This document shows positions 54,606 through 63,084 of a stretch of 64,000 nucleotides of DNA, piece after piece. The notes beneath the pieces are model-generated. The model saw nothing but the letters and a program-made list of their open reading frames with translations, was not told the origin of the DNA and did not search any database. How positions within the stretch are numbered: the stretch's first letter is position 1; the number at the start of each line of letters is the position of its first letter. The position numbers and the translations under genes are program-made. Location of the stretch: NCBI RefSeq assembly GCF_015704865.1, contig NZ_JADQTO010000024.1:1-64000 (forward strand), in the 5' to 3' direction. Origin of the DNA: Actinoplanes aureus (GTDB lineage: Bacteria; Actinomycetota; Actinomycetes; Mycobacteriales; Micromonosporaceae).

Positions 54606-55730
54606 GTGGCTGACCAGTCCGACCAGAGGGAATCGGGTCGGCGACGGGCGAATGTCGTATGGCGCTTCCTGTCGCCGGCTCGTCACGGTGCAGCGCCGGA
54701 GGCCCCCGAATTCCGTCAACGGCACTTCACCGGCGCCCCGGCCAGCGGTCCGCCATCCGGCCGCCCCACGGTCCCCCTCCCCGGCCGCCGTTCAGCCGCC
54801 CCGAACGCAGCCGGCCAACCGGCTGTCCCGCCACCCGCCGCGAGACGCCCGACCTCGCTCGCCGACGCGCCGACCGCCCGCACCCTGCCGCGCCGCCCAC
54901 CGGCGCTTGACGCGGGACGCGTGGTGCTGATCTATGAGCAGCAGATCCGCAGGCCATGGCGGCTGCTGGGCTTCACGGCGGTCATCGTGTCGTTGACCGT
55001 GGGTGTGATCCTGGGCCAGACCGAGGCCTACCAGCCGCCTGCGCCGCGGCCGGCGGCGACCGCGCAGGCCGGCGGCAGCGTCCCGGCACCGCAGCCGTCC
55101 GGCGCGATCCCGACGCCGGCACCGCTGACCGCCCCGCTCGGCACGATCAAACAGCGGCGGCTGGAAGTCACCGGCGCGGCCACCGCTCTGCGTATCCGCA
55201 CGGCGGACCTGGGCGAGGCGCTCTTCTCCGTCACCGCGTTCGACCCGAGCGCCGTACCCCAGGTGGTCGACGCCGCCGGCGGCTCGCTGCTCACCCTGGC
55301 CCCCGGCGCGGTCGTCACCGCGGGCGCGGAGGTGGTGCTCAACTCCACGGTCGCCTGGACGCTCAAAGTCACCGACGGGGCGAATGAACTCGACGTGGAC
55401 TCGCGGGCCGGCGGTCTCGCAGGCCTCGAGATCGCCGGTGCGGTGTCGAGGGGTGTGCTGCACCTGGCCAAGCCCCAGGGGACGGTCAAGCTGGCCGTCA
55501 CCGGCACGCTGGGTGAGCTGATCGTTCGTACCGAAAAGGATGCTCTCGTCAGGATGCGCCTGGACGAAGGCGCCGGCTCGGCCACCATCAACGGCGCCGC
55601 GCGGCGTGACATCAAGGCCGGCGCCACCCTGCGCGACACCGGGTGGGCCGCCGCCACCGGCAAGTACGATGCCCGCTTCACTGCCCAAGTGAAATCCGTC
55701 CTGGTCGAACGCCTGACTTCGGACCGTTGA
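54606..55730 (+). CDS. Single-pass membrane protein with proline-rich N-terminus
   Basis: 374 residues. A long Pro/Arg-rich cytoplasmic region (1-115) is followed by one transmembrane helix (LLGFTAVIVSLTVGVILG, about 120-137). An extracytoplasmic linker rich in Ala/Pro and a repetitive beta-strand domain (about 180-370) complete it. The last part resembles DUF4097-type beta-helix proteins only loosely. No catalytic motif. It ends 52 bp before the sigma-factor gene and may be co-transcribed with it. Confidence 0.6.
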   Translation: MADQSDQRESGRRRANVVWRFLSPARHGAAPEAPEFRQRHFTGAPASGPPSGRPTVPLPGRRSAAPNAAGQPAVPPPAARRPTSLADAPTARTLPRRPPALDAGRVVLIYEQQIRRPWRLLGFTAVIVSLTVGVILGQTEAYQPPAPRPAATAQAGGSVPAPQPSGAIPTPAPLTAPLGTIKQRRLEVTGAATALRIRTADLGEALFSVTAFDPSAVPQVVDAAGGSLLTLAPGAVVTAGAEVVLNSTVAWTLKVTDGANELDVDSRAGGLAGLEIAGAVSRGVLHLAKPQGTVKLAVTGTLGELIVRTEKDALVRMRLDEGAGSATINGAARRDIKAGATLRDTGWAAATGKYDARFTAQVKSVLVERLTSDR

Positions 55731-55782
55731 CAGCGCCTCGATCGAGCGCCGGGGCGATCGCCGGGTTCGGTACGGTCGCCCG

Positions 55783-56778
55783 GTGAGCGACGACGACTTC
55801 GCCCGGCGGATCGAGCAGCACCGGCGCGAGCTGCGCGTCCACTGTTACCGCATGCTCGGCTCCTACGACGAGGCGGAAGACCTCGTGCAGGAGGCTTTCC
55901 TGAAGGCGTGGCGGGCGCGGGACGGGTTCGAGGGCCGGTCGTCGCTGCGCAGGTGGCTCTACCGCATCGCCACCAACGTCTGCCTCGACGCGCTCGACGG
56001 GCGCAGGCGGCGGCTGCTGCCCGATCAGGCCAACCCGGACTACCTGCCGGGGCAGCCGGCGGCGACCCTGGTCACCGGCCCGTGGCTGCAGCCGTTCCCC
56101 GACGCGCTGCGGGAGCCGGTCGCGCCGCGACAGGACGAGCCCGAGGCGGCGGCCGTGGCCCGGGAGACCCTGGAACTGGCGTTGCTGGCGGCGATGCAGC
56201 ACCTGCCGCCCCGGCAGCGCGCCGCGGTGATTCTGTGCGACGTGCTCGGCTGGCCGGCGCGGCAGACGGCCGAGGTGCTCGACGGTAGCGTCGCGTCGGT
56301 CAACAGCGCACTGCAGCGGGCCCGTGCGACGCTGCGCGAGCACCTCCCGCAGGGCCGGTCGGACTGGGCGCCGGCCGCGCCGCCGACCGAGGAGGACCGG
56401 CAGGTGCTGCGGCGATACATGGACGCGGTCGAACGCGGCGATCTCGACGAGGTGGCCGAACTGCTGGCGAAGGACGTGCGGGCCACGATGCCGCCGTACC
56501 CGGAGTGGTTCGCCGACCGCGAGTCGGTCCTCGCGGCGCTGGCGGCGACCTGGGACGCGGGCTCCCCCGAGTACATCGGAGCGCTGCGCATGGTCGCCAC
56601 GAGCGCTAACGGGCAGCTCGCCGCGGCGAGCTATCGGCGCCCTCCGGGGCGGCAGATCTTCGAGCCGTTCGGGATCGGGGTGCTCCGCGTGCGCGACGGC
56701 CGGATCGTCGAGATCGTCGCCTTCCACGAGCCGGCGCTCTTCCCGGCGTTCGGGCTGCCGCCGACCCTCGACCGATGA
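55783..56778 (+). CDS. ECF sigma factor with C-terminal SnoaL-like domain (SigX5/TIGR02960 type)
   Basis: 331 residues from GTG 55783. Region 2 (YRMLGSYDEAEDLVQEAFLKAWRARDGFEGRSSLRRWLYRIATNVCLD) and region 4 (LPPRQRAAVILCDVLGWPARQTAEVLDGSVASVNSALQRARATL) are joined to an NTF2/SnoaL fold from about 205 (DRQVLRRYMDAVERGDLDEVAELL). This layout replaces an anti-sigma factor in several ECF groups. The next gene is a small reductase, possibly a target. Confidence 0.9.
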   Translation: MSDDDFARRIEQHRRELRVHCYRMLGSYDEAEDLVQEAFLKAWRARDGFEGRSSLRRWLYRIATNVCLDALDGRRRRLLPDQANPDYLPGQPAATLVTGPWLQPFPDALREPVAPRQDEPEAAAVARETLELALLAAMQHLPPRQRAAVILCDVLGWPARQTAEVLDGSVASVNSALQRARATLREHLPQGRSDWAPAAPPTEEDRQVLRRYMDAVERGDLDEVAELLAKDVRATMPPYPEWFADRESVLAALAATWDAGSPEYIGALRMVATSANGQLAAASYRRPPGRQIFEPFGIGVLRVRDGRIVEIVAFHEPALFPAFGLPPTLDR

Positions 56779-56855
56779 GGTTTCGTCGCGGGTGCCGTCT
56801 CTTCTTGTATACGAGCTCTTTTTGTACGAGCGAATCAACGCACCGGGAGGACGGC

Positions 56856-57419
56856 ATGAGCGACTTCGAACCGCAGACCGCGAACGGCAAGGTCCTGTGG
56901 CACTTCACCATGTCACTGGACGGGTTCGTGGCCGGGCCGGACCACGACATGGACTGGATGAGCACCGGCATCTCCGAGCGGCCCGGCTTCATCGATCAGT
57001 ACGTCGAGACGACAGGCGCCGTCCTCGGCGGCCGGCGGGGCTGGGACCATTTCCCCGACGCCGGCGGCGTCTACGGCGGCGCCTGGACCGGGCAGGTCTT
57101 CGTGCTGACCCACCACCCCGAGGACGCCAAGCCCGCCGACGGGGTCACCTTCCTCAACTGTGACGTGGCGGAGGCGGTGCGGATCGCGCTGGCGGCGGCC
57201 GGTGGCAAGAACGTGGAGGTGCTGTCGGCGGACATCGGCCGCCAGCTCCTCCAGCGTGGACTGATCGACGAGATCGACCTGCACATCGCGCCGGTGCTGC
57301 TGGGTGACGGCATCCGGCTCTACGACCACGTCGGCGGTCGCCCGATCTATCTGCACCGCGTCGGAGCCGACGACCCGACGGCCGAGTTGGACGTGCGGTA
57401 CCGACCGGCGGCCGCGTAG
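56856..57419 (+). CDS. Dihydrofolate reductase family (RibD C-terminal domain) protein
   Basis: 187 residues from ATG 56856 (MSDFEPQTANGKVLWHFTMSLDGFVAGPDHD), preceded by GGGAGGACGGC. RibD-C fold markers are MSLDGFVA, VLGGRRGWDHFPD and SADIGRQLLQRGLIDEIDLHIAPVLLGDGIRLYD. NADPH-dependent reductase of unknown substrate. The sequence upstream holds a repeat of TTGTA-ACGAGC (56805-56832) that could bind a regulator or mark the sigma-dependent promoter. Confidence 0.85.
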   Translation: MSDFEPQTANGKVLWHFTMSLDGFVAGPDHDMDWMSTGISERPGFIDQYVETTGAVLGGRRGWDHFPDAGGVYGGAWTGQVFVLTHHPEDAKPADGVTFLNCDVAEAVRIALAAAGGKNVEVLSADIGRQLLQRGLIDEIDLHIAPVLLGDGIRLYDHVGGRPIYLHRVGADDPTAELDVRYRPAAA

Positions 57420-57501
57420 TGCGCCGGAGTCCGGTGGCGGCGAACGCGGCCACCGGACTCACCGGCGACCCGGTGCCGGCCCAGCGCCTAATCTGGCGCT
57501 C

Positions 57502-58725
57502 ATGGCCATCGACCTGACCGCCCTGCGGGCGCACTTCCCCGCCCTCGACCACGGCCTCGCCTTCTTCGACGGCCCAGGTGGGACGCAGACCCCGCGCGCG
57601 GTCGCCGACGCCATCGCCGCGACACTGACCGGCCCTCTGTCCAACCGCGGAGCGGTCAGCATCTCCGAGCTCAACGCGGAACGTGCCGTCACGAGGTTCC
57701 GGGCCGCCTACGCCGACCTGCTCAACGTGCCCGCCGCCGGTGTCGTCCACGGCCGCAGCGCGACCCAGCTGACGTACGACTTCTCCCACCACCTGGCCAA
57801 GAACTGGCAGGCCGGCGACGAGATCGTCCTCAGCCGTCTGGATCACGACTGCAACGTACGCCCCTGGATCCAAGCGGCCGAGCGCATGAGCCTGAAAGTG
57901 CGCTGGATCGAGATCGACACCAAAACCACAGAGCTGGACCTCGATTCGTACGCACGGGTGCTCTCCCCTCGTACCCGGCTGGTCGCGGTCACGGCCGCCT
58001 CGAACGTGCTGGGCACCAAGCCGCCGGTCCGCCGGATCGCCGATCTGGCGCACGAGTGCGGTGCCCTGGTGTTCGTGGACGGCGTGCACTACGCCGCTCA
58101 CGACCTGGTGGACGTGCCCGCGATGGGCGCGGACGTGTTCGTCTGCTCGCCCTACAAGTTCTTCGGACCGCACTGCGGTGTGCTCGCGGCGGCACCGGAG
58201 CTCCTGGAGACCATCCGGCCGGACAAGCTGCTCCCCTCCTCCGACGCCGTGCCGGAGCGCTTCGAGTACGGCACCCTGCCCTACGAGATGCTGGCGGGCG
58301 CCTCCGCCGCCGTGGACTTCCTCGCCGCGATGGACCCGGGCCCGCGGCCCGGCCGCCGGGAGAGGCTCGCGCACTCGCTGGGCTCCCTGCATGACCACGA
58401 ACGGGTGCTGCGCGCGAGGCTGGAGGACGGCCTGCGATCCCTCGGTGATGCCGTCACTCTGCATTCCAAGGCTGCCGACCGCACCCCGACGCTGCTGATG
58501 ACCCTCGACGGTCGCGATGCCCGCCAGGCCCAACTCCATCTGGCCGCCCGCGACGTCCTGGCCCCCGCCGGGTCCTTCTACGCGTACGAGCCGTTCACCG
58601 CATTGCGGCTGACCGGCGCCGCACTGCGGGTCGGCCTGGCGCCCTACAACACCGCCGACGAAGTGGACCGGTTCCTCGACGGTCTCACCGCCTTCCTCGA
58701 GCGTTTTCCGCCGGCGGCTCGGTAA
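57502..58725 (+). CDS. PLP-dependent cysteine desulfurase-like aminotransferase (class V)
   Basis: 407 residues from ATG 57502. The fold-type I motifs are VHGRSATQLTYDFSHHL, VFVDGVHYAAHDLVDV and the Schiff-base Lys in CSPYKFFGPHCG. The last 60 residues (SFYAYEPFTALRLTGAALRVGLAPYNTADEVDRFLDGL) match the family's C-terminal domain. Despite the class V fold, the active-site loop lacks an obvious NifS-type Cys, so it may be a desulfurase-like lyase or isomerase and not an Fe-S enzyme. Single gene. Confidence 0.82.
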   Translation: MAIDLTALRAHFPALDHGLAFFDGPGGTQTPRAVADAIAATLTGPLSNRGAVSISELNAERAVTRFRAAYADLLNVPAAGVVHGRSATQLTYDFSHHLAKNWQAGDEIVLSRLDHDCNVRPWIQAAERMSLKVRWIEIDTKTTELDLDSYARVLSPRTRLVAVTAASNVLGTKPPVRRIADLAHECGALVFVDGVHYAAHDLVDVPAMGADVFVCSPYKFFGPHCGVLAAAPELLETIRPDKLLPSSDAVPERFEYGTLPYEMLAGASAAVDFLAAMDPGPRPGRRERLAHSLGSLHDHERVLRARLEDGLRSLGDAVTLHSKAADRTPTLLMTLDGRDARQAQLHLAARDVLAPAGSFYAYEPFTALRLTGAALRVGLAPYNTADEVDRFLDGLTAFLERFPPAAR

Positions 58726-58760
58726 GATCCGGCTTCCGCCGGATCAGCCAGAGGAGCCTC

Positions 58761-60224
58761 GTGAGACGTACGCTGCTCCTCCTGCTCGTCCTCGCGGTCG
58801 GCGGCGGCTGGCTGATCCTCGGAGCCGGTCACGACCTGCGCCGGGAGCACGCCGCCTCCGCCGGGGTCCCGCTCGAGGAGGTGCATCCGCCGGCGAGCGG
58901 GCCACACCCGGGCGTCGTCGTCGCGCACGGCTTCTCCGGATCCGCGAAGCTGATGGCCTCGTTCGGCGACACCCTGGCGGCCCGCGGCTATGTGGTAGTC
59001 CTGCTCGACTTGACCGGCCACGGCGCCAACCCGCAACCGTTGCCGGACGAGGCCGCGGGCTCGTCCGGCTCCACCTCGGCGCTCCAGCGTGACCTGGACG
59101 TGGCGGTGGCGCACTTGCGCTCGCTGCCGGACGTCGACCCGGCCCGCATCGCTCTGGTCGGGCACTCGATGGGCGCCGGCGCCGTCACCCGGTACGCGGC
59201 CGCCCACCCCGAGGTGACCGCCACCGTGGCGATCTCCCTGCCGGACTCGTCCGTCGCCTCCGCCGAGGGCCCCGCCCGCCTGCTCACCATGGTGGGCGCT
59301 CTGGAGTTCCCCGGCTTCCACGCGGCCGCCACCAGCGCCGCCGCCCAGCGCGGCGACCGCGCCGTCCACGTCGTCCGCGGCACCGAACACATCACTGTCC
59401 TGTACGCCCCCGAGACCCACCGGGAGACGGTCGCGTGGCTCGACCGTGCGTTCGGCGGACCACGCGACGACAGCGCGATCCCGTTCCCCGGACGGCGCCT
59501 GGTCGGCGCGGCGCTGCTGGTGCTGGCGTTGGTGCTCGCTTTCGCTCCGATCGCGGCCCGCCTCGCCGGCTCGGGCGACAGCCCGTGGCCGCTCTTCGCG
59601 AGGCCGAAGGCGCCACCGTGGGCGGCGACGATCCGGATCGCGGCGGTGACGGCAGCGGCGGCGGTGGCCGGGGCGGTGACGGCCCGGTTCCTGCCCACGA
59701 CCGCGCTACCGCTGGCGATCGCCGGCTACGTCATCGGATATGCGGCGGTCACCGGGGCACTGCTTCTCGCGTACGCATCCCGGCGTCCCGGGCACGGGCC
59801 CACGATCAGCCGTCCCCGTCTCCTGCTGGCCGTACCCTATGCGGCAGTCGCGATCGCCGTACCGGTGCACCTGGGACTGACGCACGCCCGGCCGGTCGGC
59901 GATCGCTGGTGGCTCCTGCTGATCGTCTGGGCGGCTTTCGCCCTGTTGGCATACGCCGCCGAACGCGTCGCCGGTGGCGTCGTACTGCATCTGCTGCTGA
60001 TCGCGGCGATCTTCGTGATCGTCCTGGCGGCCGCCGCGGTCACCGGGCTGACCCACGGCTTCGTGACCCTGGTGCTGTTCCCGCTGGTCGGCCTGATGCT
60101 CTGGCAGGCGGTGTGGAGCGCATTCCTCAACCGGTTCGCCGTGTCCCCGTGGGTGATCGCCCTGACCGGTTCCGTCGTCGTGGCCTGGCCGCTGACGGTC
60201 ACCCTGCCCCTCGCCGGCCACTGA
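58761..60224 (+). CDS. Alpha/beta hydrolase with C-terminal membrane domain
   Basis: 487 residues from GTG 58761 with GAGGAG upstream. An N-terminal membrane helix precedes an alpha/beta-hydrolase domain (about 45-230): VVVAHGFSGSAKL, GHSMGAG nucleophile elbow and a His in GTEHITVLY. Then about seven membrane helices (250-480). The hydrolase would face outside and could act on lipids or peptides at the membrane. It ends 39 bp before the convergent TetR gene. Confidence 0.75.
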   Translation: MRRTLLLLLVLAVGGGWLILGAGHDLRREHAASAGVPLEEVHPPASGPHPGVVVAHGFSGSAKLMASFGDTLAARGYVVVLLDLTGHGANPQPLPDEAAGSSGSTSALQRDLDVAVAHLRSLPDVDPARIALVGHSMGAGAVTRYAAAHPEVTATVAISLPDSSVASAEGPARLLTMVGALEFPGFHAAATSAAAQRGDRAVHVVRGTEHITVLYAPETHRETVAWLDRAFGGPRDDSAIPFPGRRLVGAALLVLALVLAFAPIAARLAGSGDSPWPLFARPKAPPWAATIRIAAVTAAAAVAGAVTARFLPTTALPLAIAGYVIGYAAVTGALLLAYASRRPGHGPTISRPRLLLAVPYAAVAIAVPVHLGLTHARPVGDRWWLLLIVWAAFALLAYAAERVAGGVVLHLLLIAAIFVIVLAAAAVTGLTHGFVTLVLFPLVGLMLWQAVWSAFLNRFAVSPWVIALTGSVVVAWPLTVTLPLAGH

Positions 60225-60263
60225 AGCACCCGTCCGGATCGGTCTTCGGCGCGGGGAGGGGCA

Positions 60264-60854
60264 TCAGGCGTCGGAGGCCGGCTCTTCGAAACGCCGGATG
60301 ACCGCGCCCGCACTGCGCAGCGCTGAGCGGACCCGGTCGCCCCAGCCCGCGTCGCCGAGCAGGAGAACCGCCTCGCCGCCGAGGAAGGACAGGCCGATCA
60401 GCATGGACAGGTCCGCGGGCCGGATCGGCCCGAGTGAGCCGAACCGCTCCTCGGCCTCCCGGGCCACCTCGCCGAGCACGTCGAACCAGCTCTGCAACAG
60501 TGCCAGGACCCGGGCGGCGAGTTCGGTGTCGGCCCAGCCGGCGGCGATCATCTCCTGCAGCACGCGTACGTACCCCGAGGCCAGGTCGTCCTCGAGGAAG
60601 TCGCAGGCCTGCTCGTAGCGCCGCCACAGCGGGGTGTCCGAACCGTACATCTCGCGCTGGCGGGCGACCAGCTGCCGGTTCTCGTGATCCAGCAACGCCA
60701 GGATGACGCCCTGCTTCCCGCGGAAGTGATAGTGGATCTGGCTGAGCGGAACGCCGGCGACCTCGGCCACCCGCCGGGTCGACAGCGCGGCGTAGCCGTC
60801 GGCGAGCAGGCAACTGCGGGCGGCCTCGATGATGCGCAGCGGTGTCGGATTCAC
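60264..60854 (-). CDS. TetR-family transcriptional regulator
   Basis: 196 residues from GTG 60854. The N-terminal helix-turn-helix reads LSTRRVAEVAGVPLSQIHYHFRGKQGVILALLD; the ligand-binding domain follows to FEEPASDA. The divergent intergenic region holds two 18-bp palindromes, its likely operators. It probably represses itself and the hydrolase-glycosyltransferase fusion gene. Confidence 0.88.
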   Translation of the reverse strand: MNPTPLRIIEAARSCLLADGYAALSTRRVAEVAGVPLSQIHYHFRGKQGVILALLDHENRQLVARQREMYGSDTPLWRRYEQACDFLEDDLASGYVRVLQEMIAAGWADTELAARVLALLQSWFDVLGEVAREAEERFGSLGPIRPADLSMLIGLSFLGGEAVLLLGDAGWGDRVRSALRSAGAVIRRFEEPASDA

Positions 60855-60865
60855 GGCGCTCCCTG

Positions 60866-60883
60866 TTCGGTCGATCGACCGAA
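60866..60883. promoter_or_regulatory. TetR operator 1 (perfect palindrome)
   Basis: TTCGGTCGATCGACCGAA is an 18-bp perfect palindrome, 12 nt upstream of the TetR start. The second copy at 60901-60918 differs only at its last base. Their starts are 35 nt apart. Confidence 0.8.
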
Positions 60884-60900
60884 TGGTAGCTTGCAGCTGA

Positions 60901-60918
60901 TTCGGTCGATCGACCGAC
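60901..60918. promoter_or_regulatory. TetR operator 2
   Basis: TTCGGTCGATCGACCGAC, 17 of 18 bases shared with operator 1, ends 21 nt before the ATG of the fusion gene. Occupancy would block that promoter directly. Confidence 0.8.
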
Positions 60919-60939
60919 CGCTCCGCCCGCGGGAGGTGG

Positions 60940-63060
60940 ATGATGTACGCGCGACTGCCCGACAGTGACGGCTTCGTCGACCACGACGGCGTAAAAATCC
61001 ATTACGAGGTGTACGGCAGCGGCGGGCCGACCATCCTGCTGCTGCCCACCTGGACGATCGTCCACAAGCGGGTCTGGAAGCTGCAGATCGGCTTTCTCGC
61101 CCGCCATTTCCGGGTCGTCGTCTACGACGGGCCGGGCAACGGCCGCTCGGACCGGCCACTGACCAGCGAACCGTACGCGCAGGCGGCGCAGGTCGGGTAC
61201 GCGCTCGCCGTACTCGACGCGACCGGCACCGACCGGGCGGTCCTGGTGGGGCTGTCCCGGGCGGTGAACTGGGCTCTCGAGCTCGCCGCCGAGCACCCCG
61301 ATCGGGTGCACGGCACGATCACGATCGGCCCGTCGATCGCCCTGCCGCCGAACGCCGCCCGGTCCACCCTGCTCGACATGGACGCGCCGCTGCCGGACCT
61401 GACGCCGTCGGCGGTGCCCCGGCTCGGTTCGGACCCGCAACGGCACTGGGCGAAGTACAACCGGGCGTACTGGCTCAACCATTACGAGGACTTCGCCTGG
61501 TTCTTCTTCGGCCAGTGCTTCCCGGAGCGCCACTCCACCAAGGCGATCGAGGACGGCGTCGGGTGGGCGCTGGAGACCAGCGGCGCGGTGCTCGTCGCGG
61601 AGAGCCAGGCGTACCGGCCCGACCAGGCCACCATCGAACAATGGTGCCGCCAGGTGAAGAGTCCGCTGCTGGCCATCCACGGCACCGAGGACGCGCTCGC
61701 CCCGCTCGCGCGCAGCGAGCGGCTGGCCGAGCTGACCGGCGGCACGCTCGCGGTGCTCGACGGCGCCGGGCACATCCCGAACGCCCGGGACGCGGTCCAG
61801 GTCAACGAGCTGATCGCCGAGTTCGCCGGGCGCTTCGGCCGGCCCGAGCCGCGCCGCACCTGGCCACGGTGGGACCGGCGCGGCAAGCGGGTGCTCTACC
61901 TGTGCTCGCCGATCGGTCTCGGTCACGCACGGCGCGATCTGGCGATCGCCCGGCAACTTCAAGAGCAACACCCGGGCGTACGCGTCGACTGGCTCACCCA
62001 GCACCCGGTGACCCGGATGCTGCACGACGCCGGCGAGCGGGTCCACCCGGCGAGCCGCTGGCTGGCCAACGAGTCGGCGCACGTGGAAAGCGAGGCCGGC
62101 GAGCACGACCTGCACTGCTTCCAGGCGCTGCGCGACATGGACGAAATCCTGGTCAACAACTTCATGGTGTTCCGCGACGTGGTCAGCGACGAGCGATACG
62201 ACCTGGTCGTCGGCGACGAGGCCTGGGACGTCGACCACTTCCTCTTCGAGAACCCCGAGCTCAAGCGGTTCGCGTACGCCTGGATGACGGACTTCGTCGG
62301 CTTCCTGCCGTTCCCGGACGGTGGCGAGCGCGAAGCGCTCGTCGCCGCGGACCACAACGCCGAGATGATCGCGCATGTCGCCCGGTTCCCGAGGATGCGC
62401 GACCGGGCGGTGTTCGTCGGCGACCCGGACGACATCGTCGACGAGCGGTTCGGCGCCGACCTGCCGTTCATCCGCGACTGGACGCAGGCGAACTACACGT
62501 TCTCCGGCTACGTCGCCGGGTTCGACCCACTTTCCTACCCCTCCCCCGCGGCCGATCCGGACGAGAAGGTGTGTGTGGTGAGCGTGGGCGGCTCGGGGGT
62601 CGGCGGCGATCTGGTACGCCGGGTCATCGACGCGTACCCGCACGCCGCTCACCTCGTGCCGGGGCTGCGGATGGTGGTCGTGACCGGCCCGCGCCTCGAT
62701 CCGGCTCAGTTCCAGGTGCGGCCGGGCCTGTCCGTGCACGGCTACCTGAGCGACCTGCCCGCCCGCCTGGCCACCGCCGACCTGGCCATCGTGCAGGGCG
62801 GGTTGACCACGACGATGGAACTGACCGCGCTCGGCCGGCCGTTCATCTACGTGCCGTTGCGACACCATTTCGAGCAGCAGTTCCATGTCGCACACCGGCT
62901 GCGGAGGTACGGCGCCGGGCGGCGGATGGACTACGCCGATCTGGAACCCGAGGTGCTGGCCGAGGCGATCGCGGCGGAGATCGGGCGGAAGGTGGATTAC
63001 CGCCCGGTGCCGATGGACGGGGCACGGCGGGCGGGTGCGCTGCTGGCAGAGTTGTTGTGA
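60940..63060 (+). CDS. Alpha/beta-hydrolase-glycosyltransferase fusion protein
   Basis: 706 residues. Residues 20-300 form an alpha/beta hydrolase with triad S106 (LVGLSRAVN, the elbow's last Gly replaced by Ala), D251 (HGTEDALAP) and H278 (GAGHIPNAR). A hinge at 300-316 leads to a MurG/UGT-like GT-B glycosyltransferase from 317 (VLYLCSPIGLGHARRDLAIARQLQ) with the nucleotide-sugar motif IVQGGLTTTMELTALGRPF at 617-635. ATG 60940 and ATG 60943 are adjacent; GGGAGG suits the second better. Catalytic elements of both halves are present, so the protein may link acyl or lactone hydrolysis with glycosylation. Divergent from TetR across two operators. Confidence 0.85.
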   Translation: MMYARLPDSDGFVDHDGVKIHYEVYGSGGPTILLLPTWTIVHKRVWKLQIGFLARHFRVVVYDGPGNGRSDRPLTSEPYAQAAQVGYALAVLDATGTDRAVLVGLSRAVNWALELAAEHPDRVHGTITIGPSIALPPNAARSTLLDMDAPLPDLTPSAVPRLGSDPQRHWAKYNRAYWLNHYEDFAWFFFGQCFPERHSTKAIEDGVGWALETSGAVLVAESQAYRPDQATIEQWCRQVKSPLLAIHGTEDALAPLARSERLAELTGGTLAVLDGAGHIPNARDAVQVNELIAEFAGRFGRPEPRRTWPRWDRRGKRVLYLCSPIGLGHARRDLAIARQLQEQHPGVRVDWLTQHPVTRMLHDAGERVHPASRWLANESAHVESEAGEHDLHCFQALRDMDEILVNNFMVFRDVVSDERYDLVVGDEAWDVDHFLFENPELKRFAYAWMTDFVGFLPFPDGGEREALVAADHNAEMIAHVARFPRMRDRAVFVGDPDDIVDERFGADLPFIRDWTQANYTFSGYVAGFDPLSYPSPAADPDEKVCVVSVGGSGVGGDLVRRVIDAYPHAAHLVPGLRMVVVTGPRLDPAQFQVRPGLSVHGYLSDLPARLATADLAIVQGGLTTTMELTALGRPFIYVPLRHHFEQQFHVAHRLRRYGAGRRMDYADLEPEVLAEAIAAEIGRKVDYRPVPMDGARRAGALLAELL

Positions 63061-63084
63061 TCGGATGTGGTGGCATTCGCCGGA

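Noticed and set aside
60199..62895. 898-codon minus-strand frame opposite the hydrolase-glycosyltransferase fusion
   Set aside because: No recognisable domain, and it overlaps both TetR and the fusion gene. The plus-strand frame carries all motifs.
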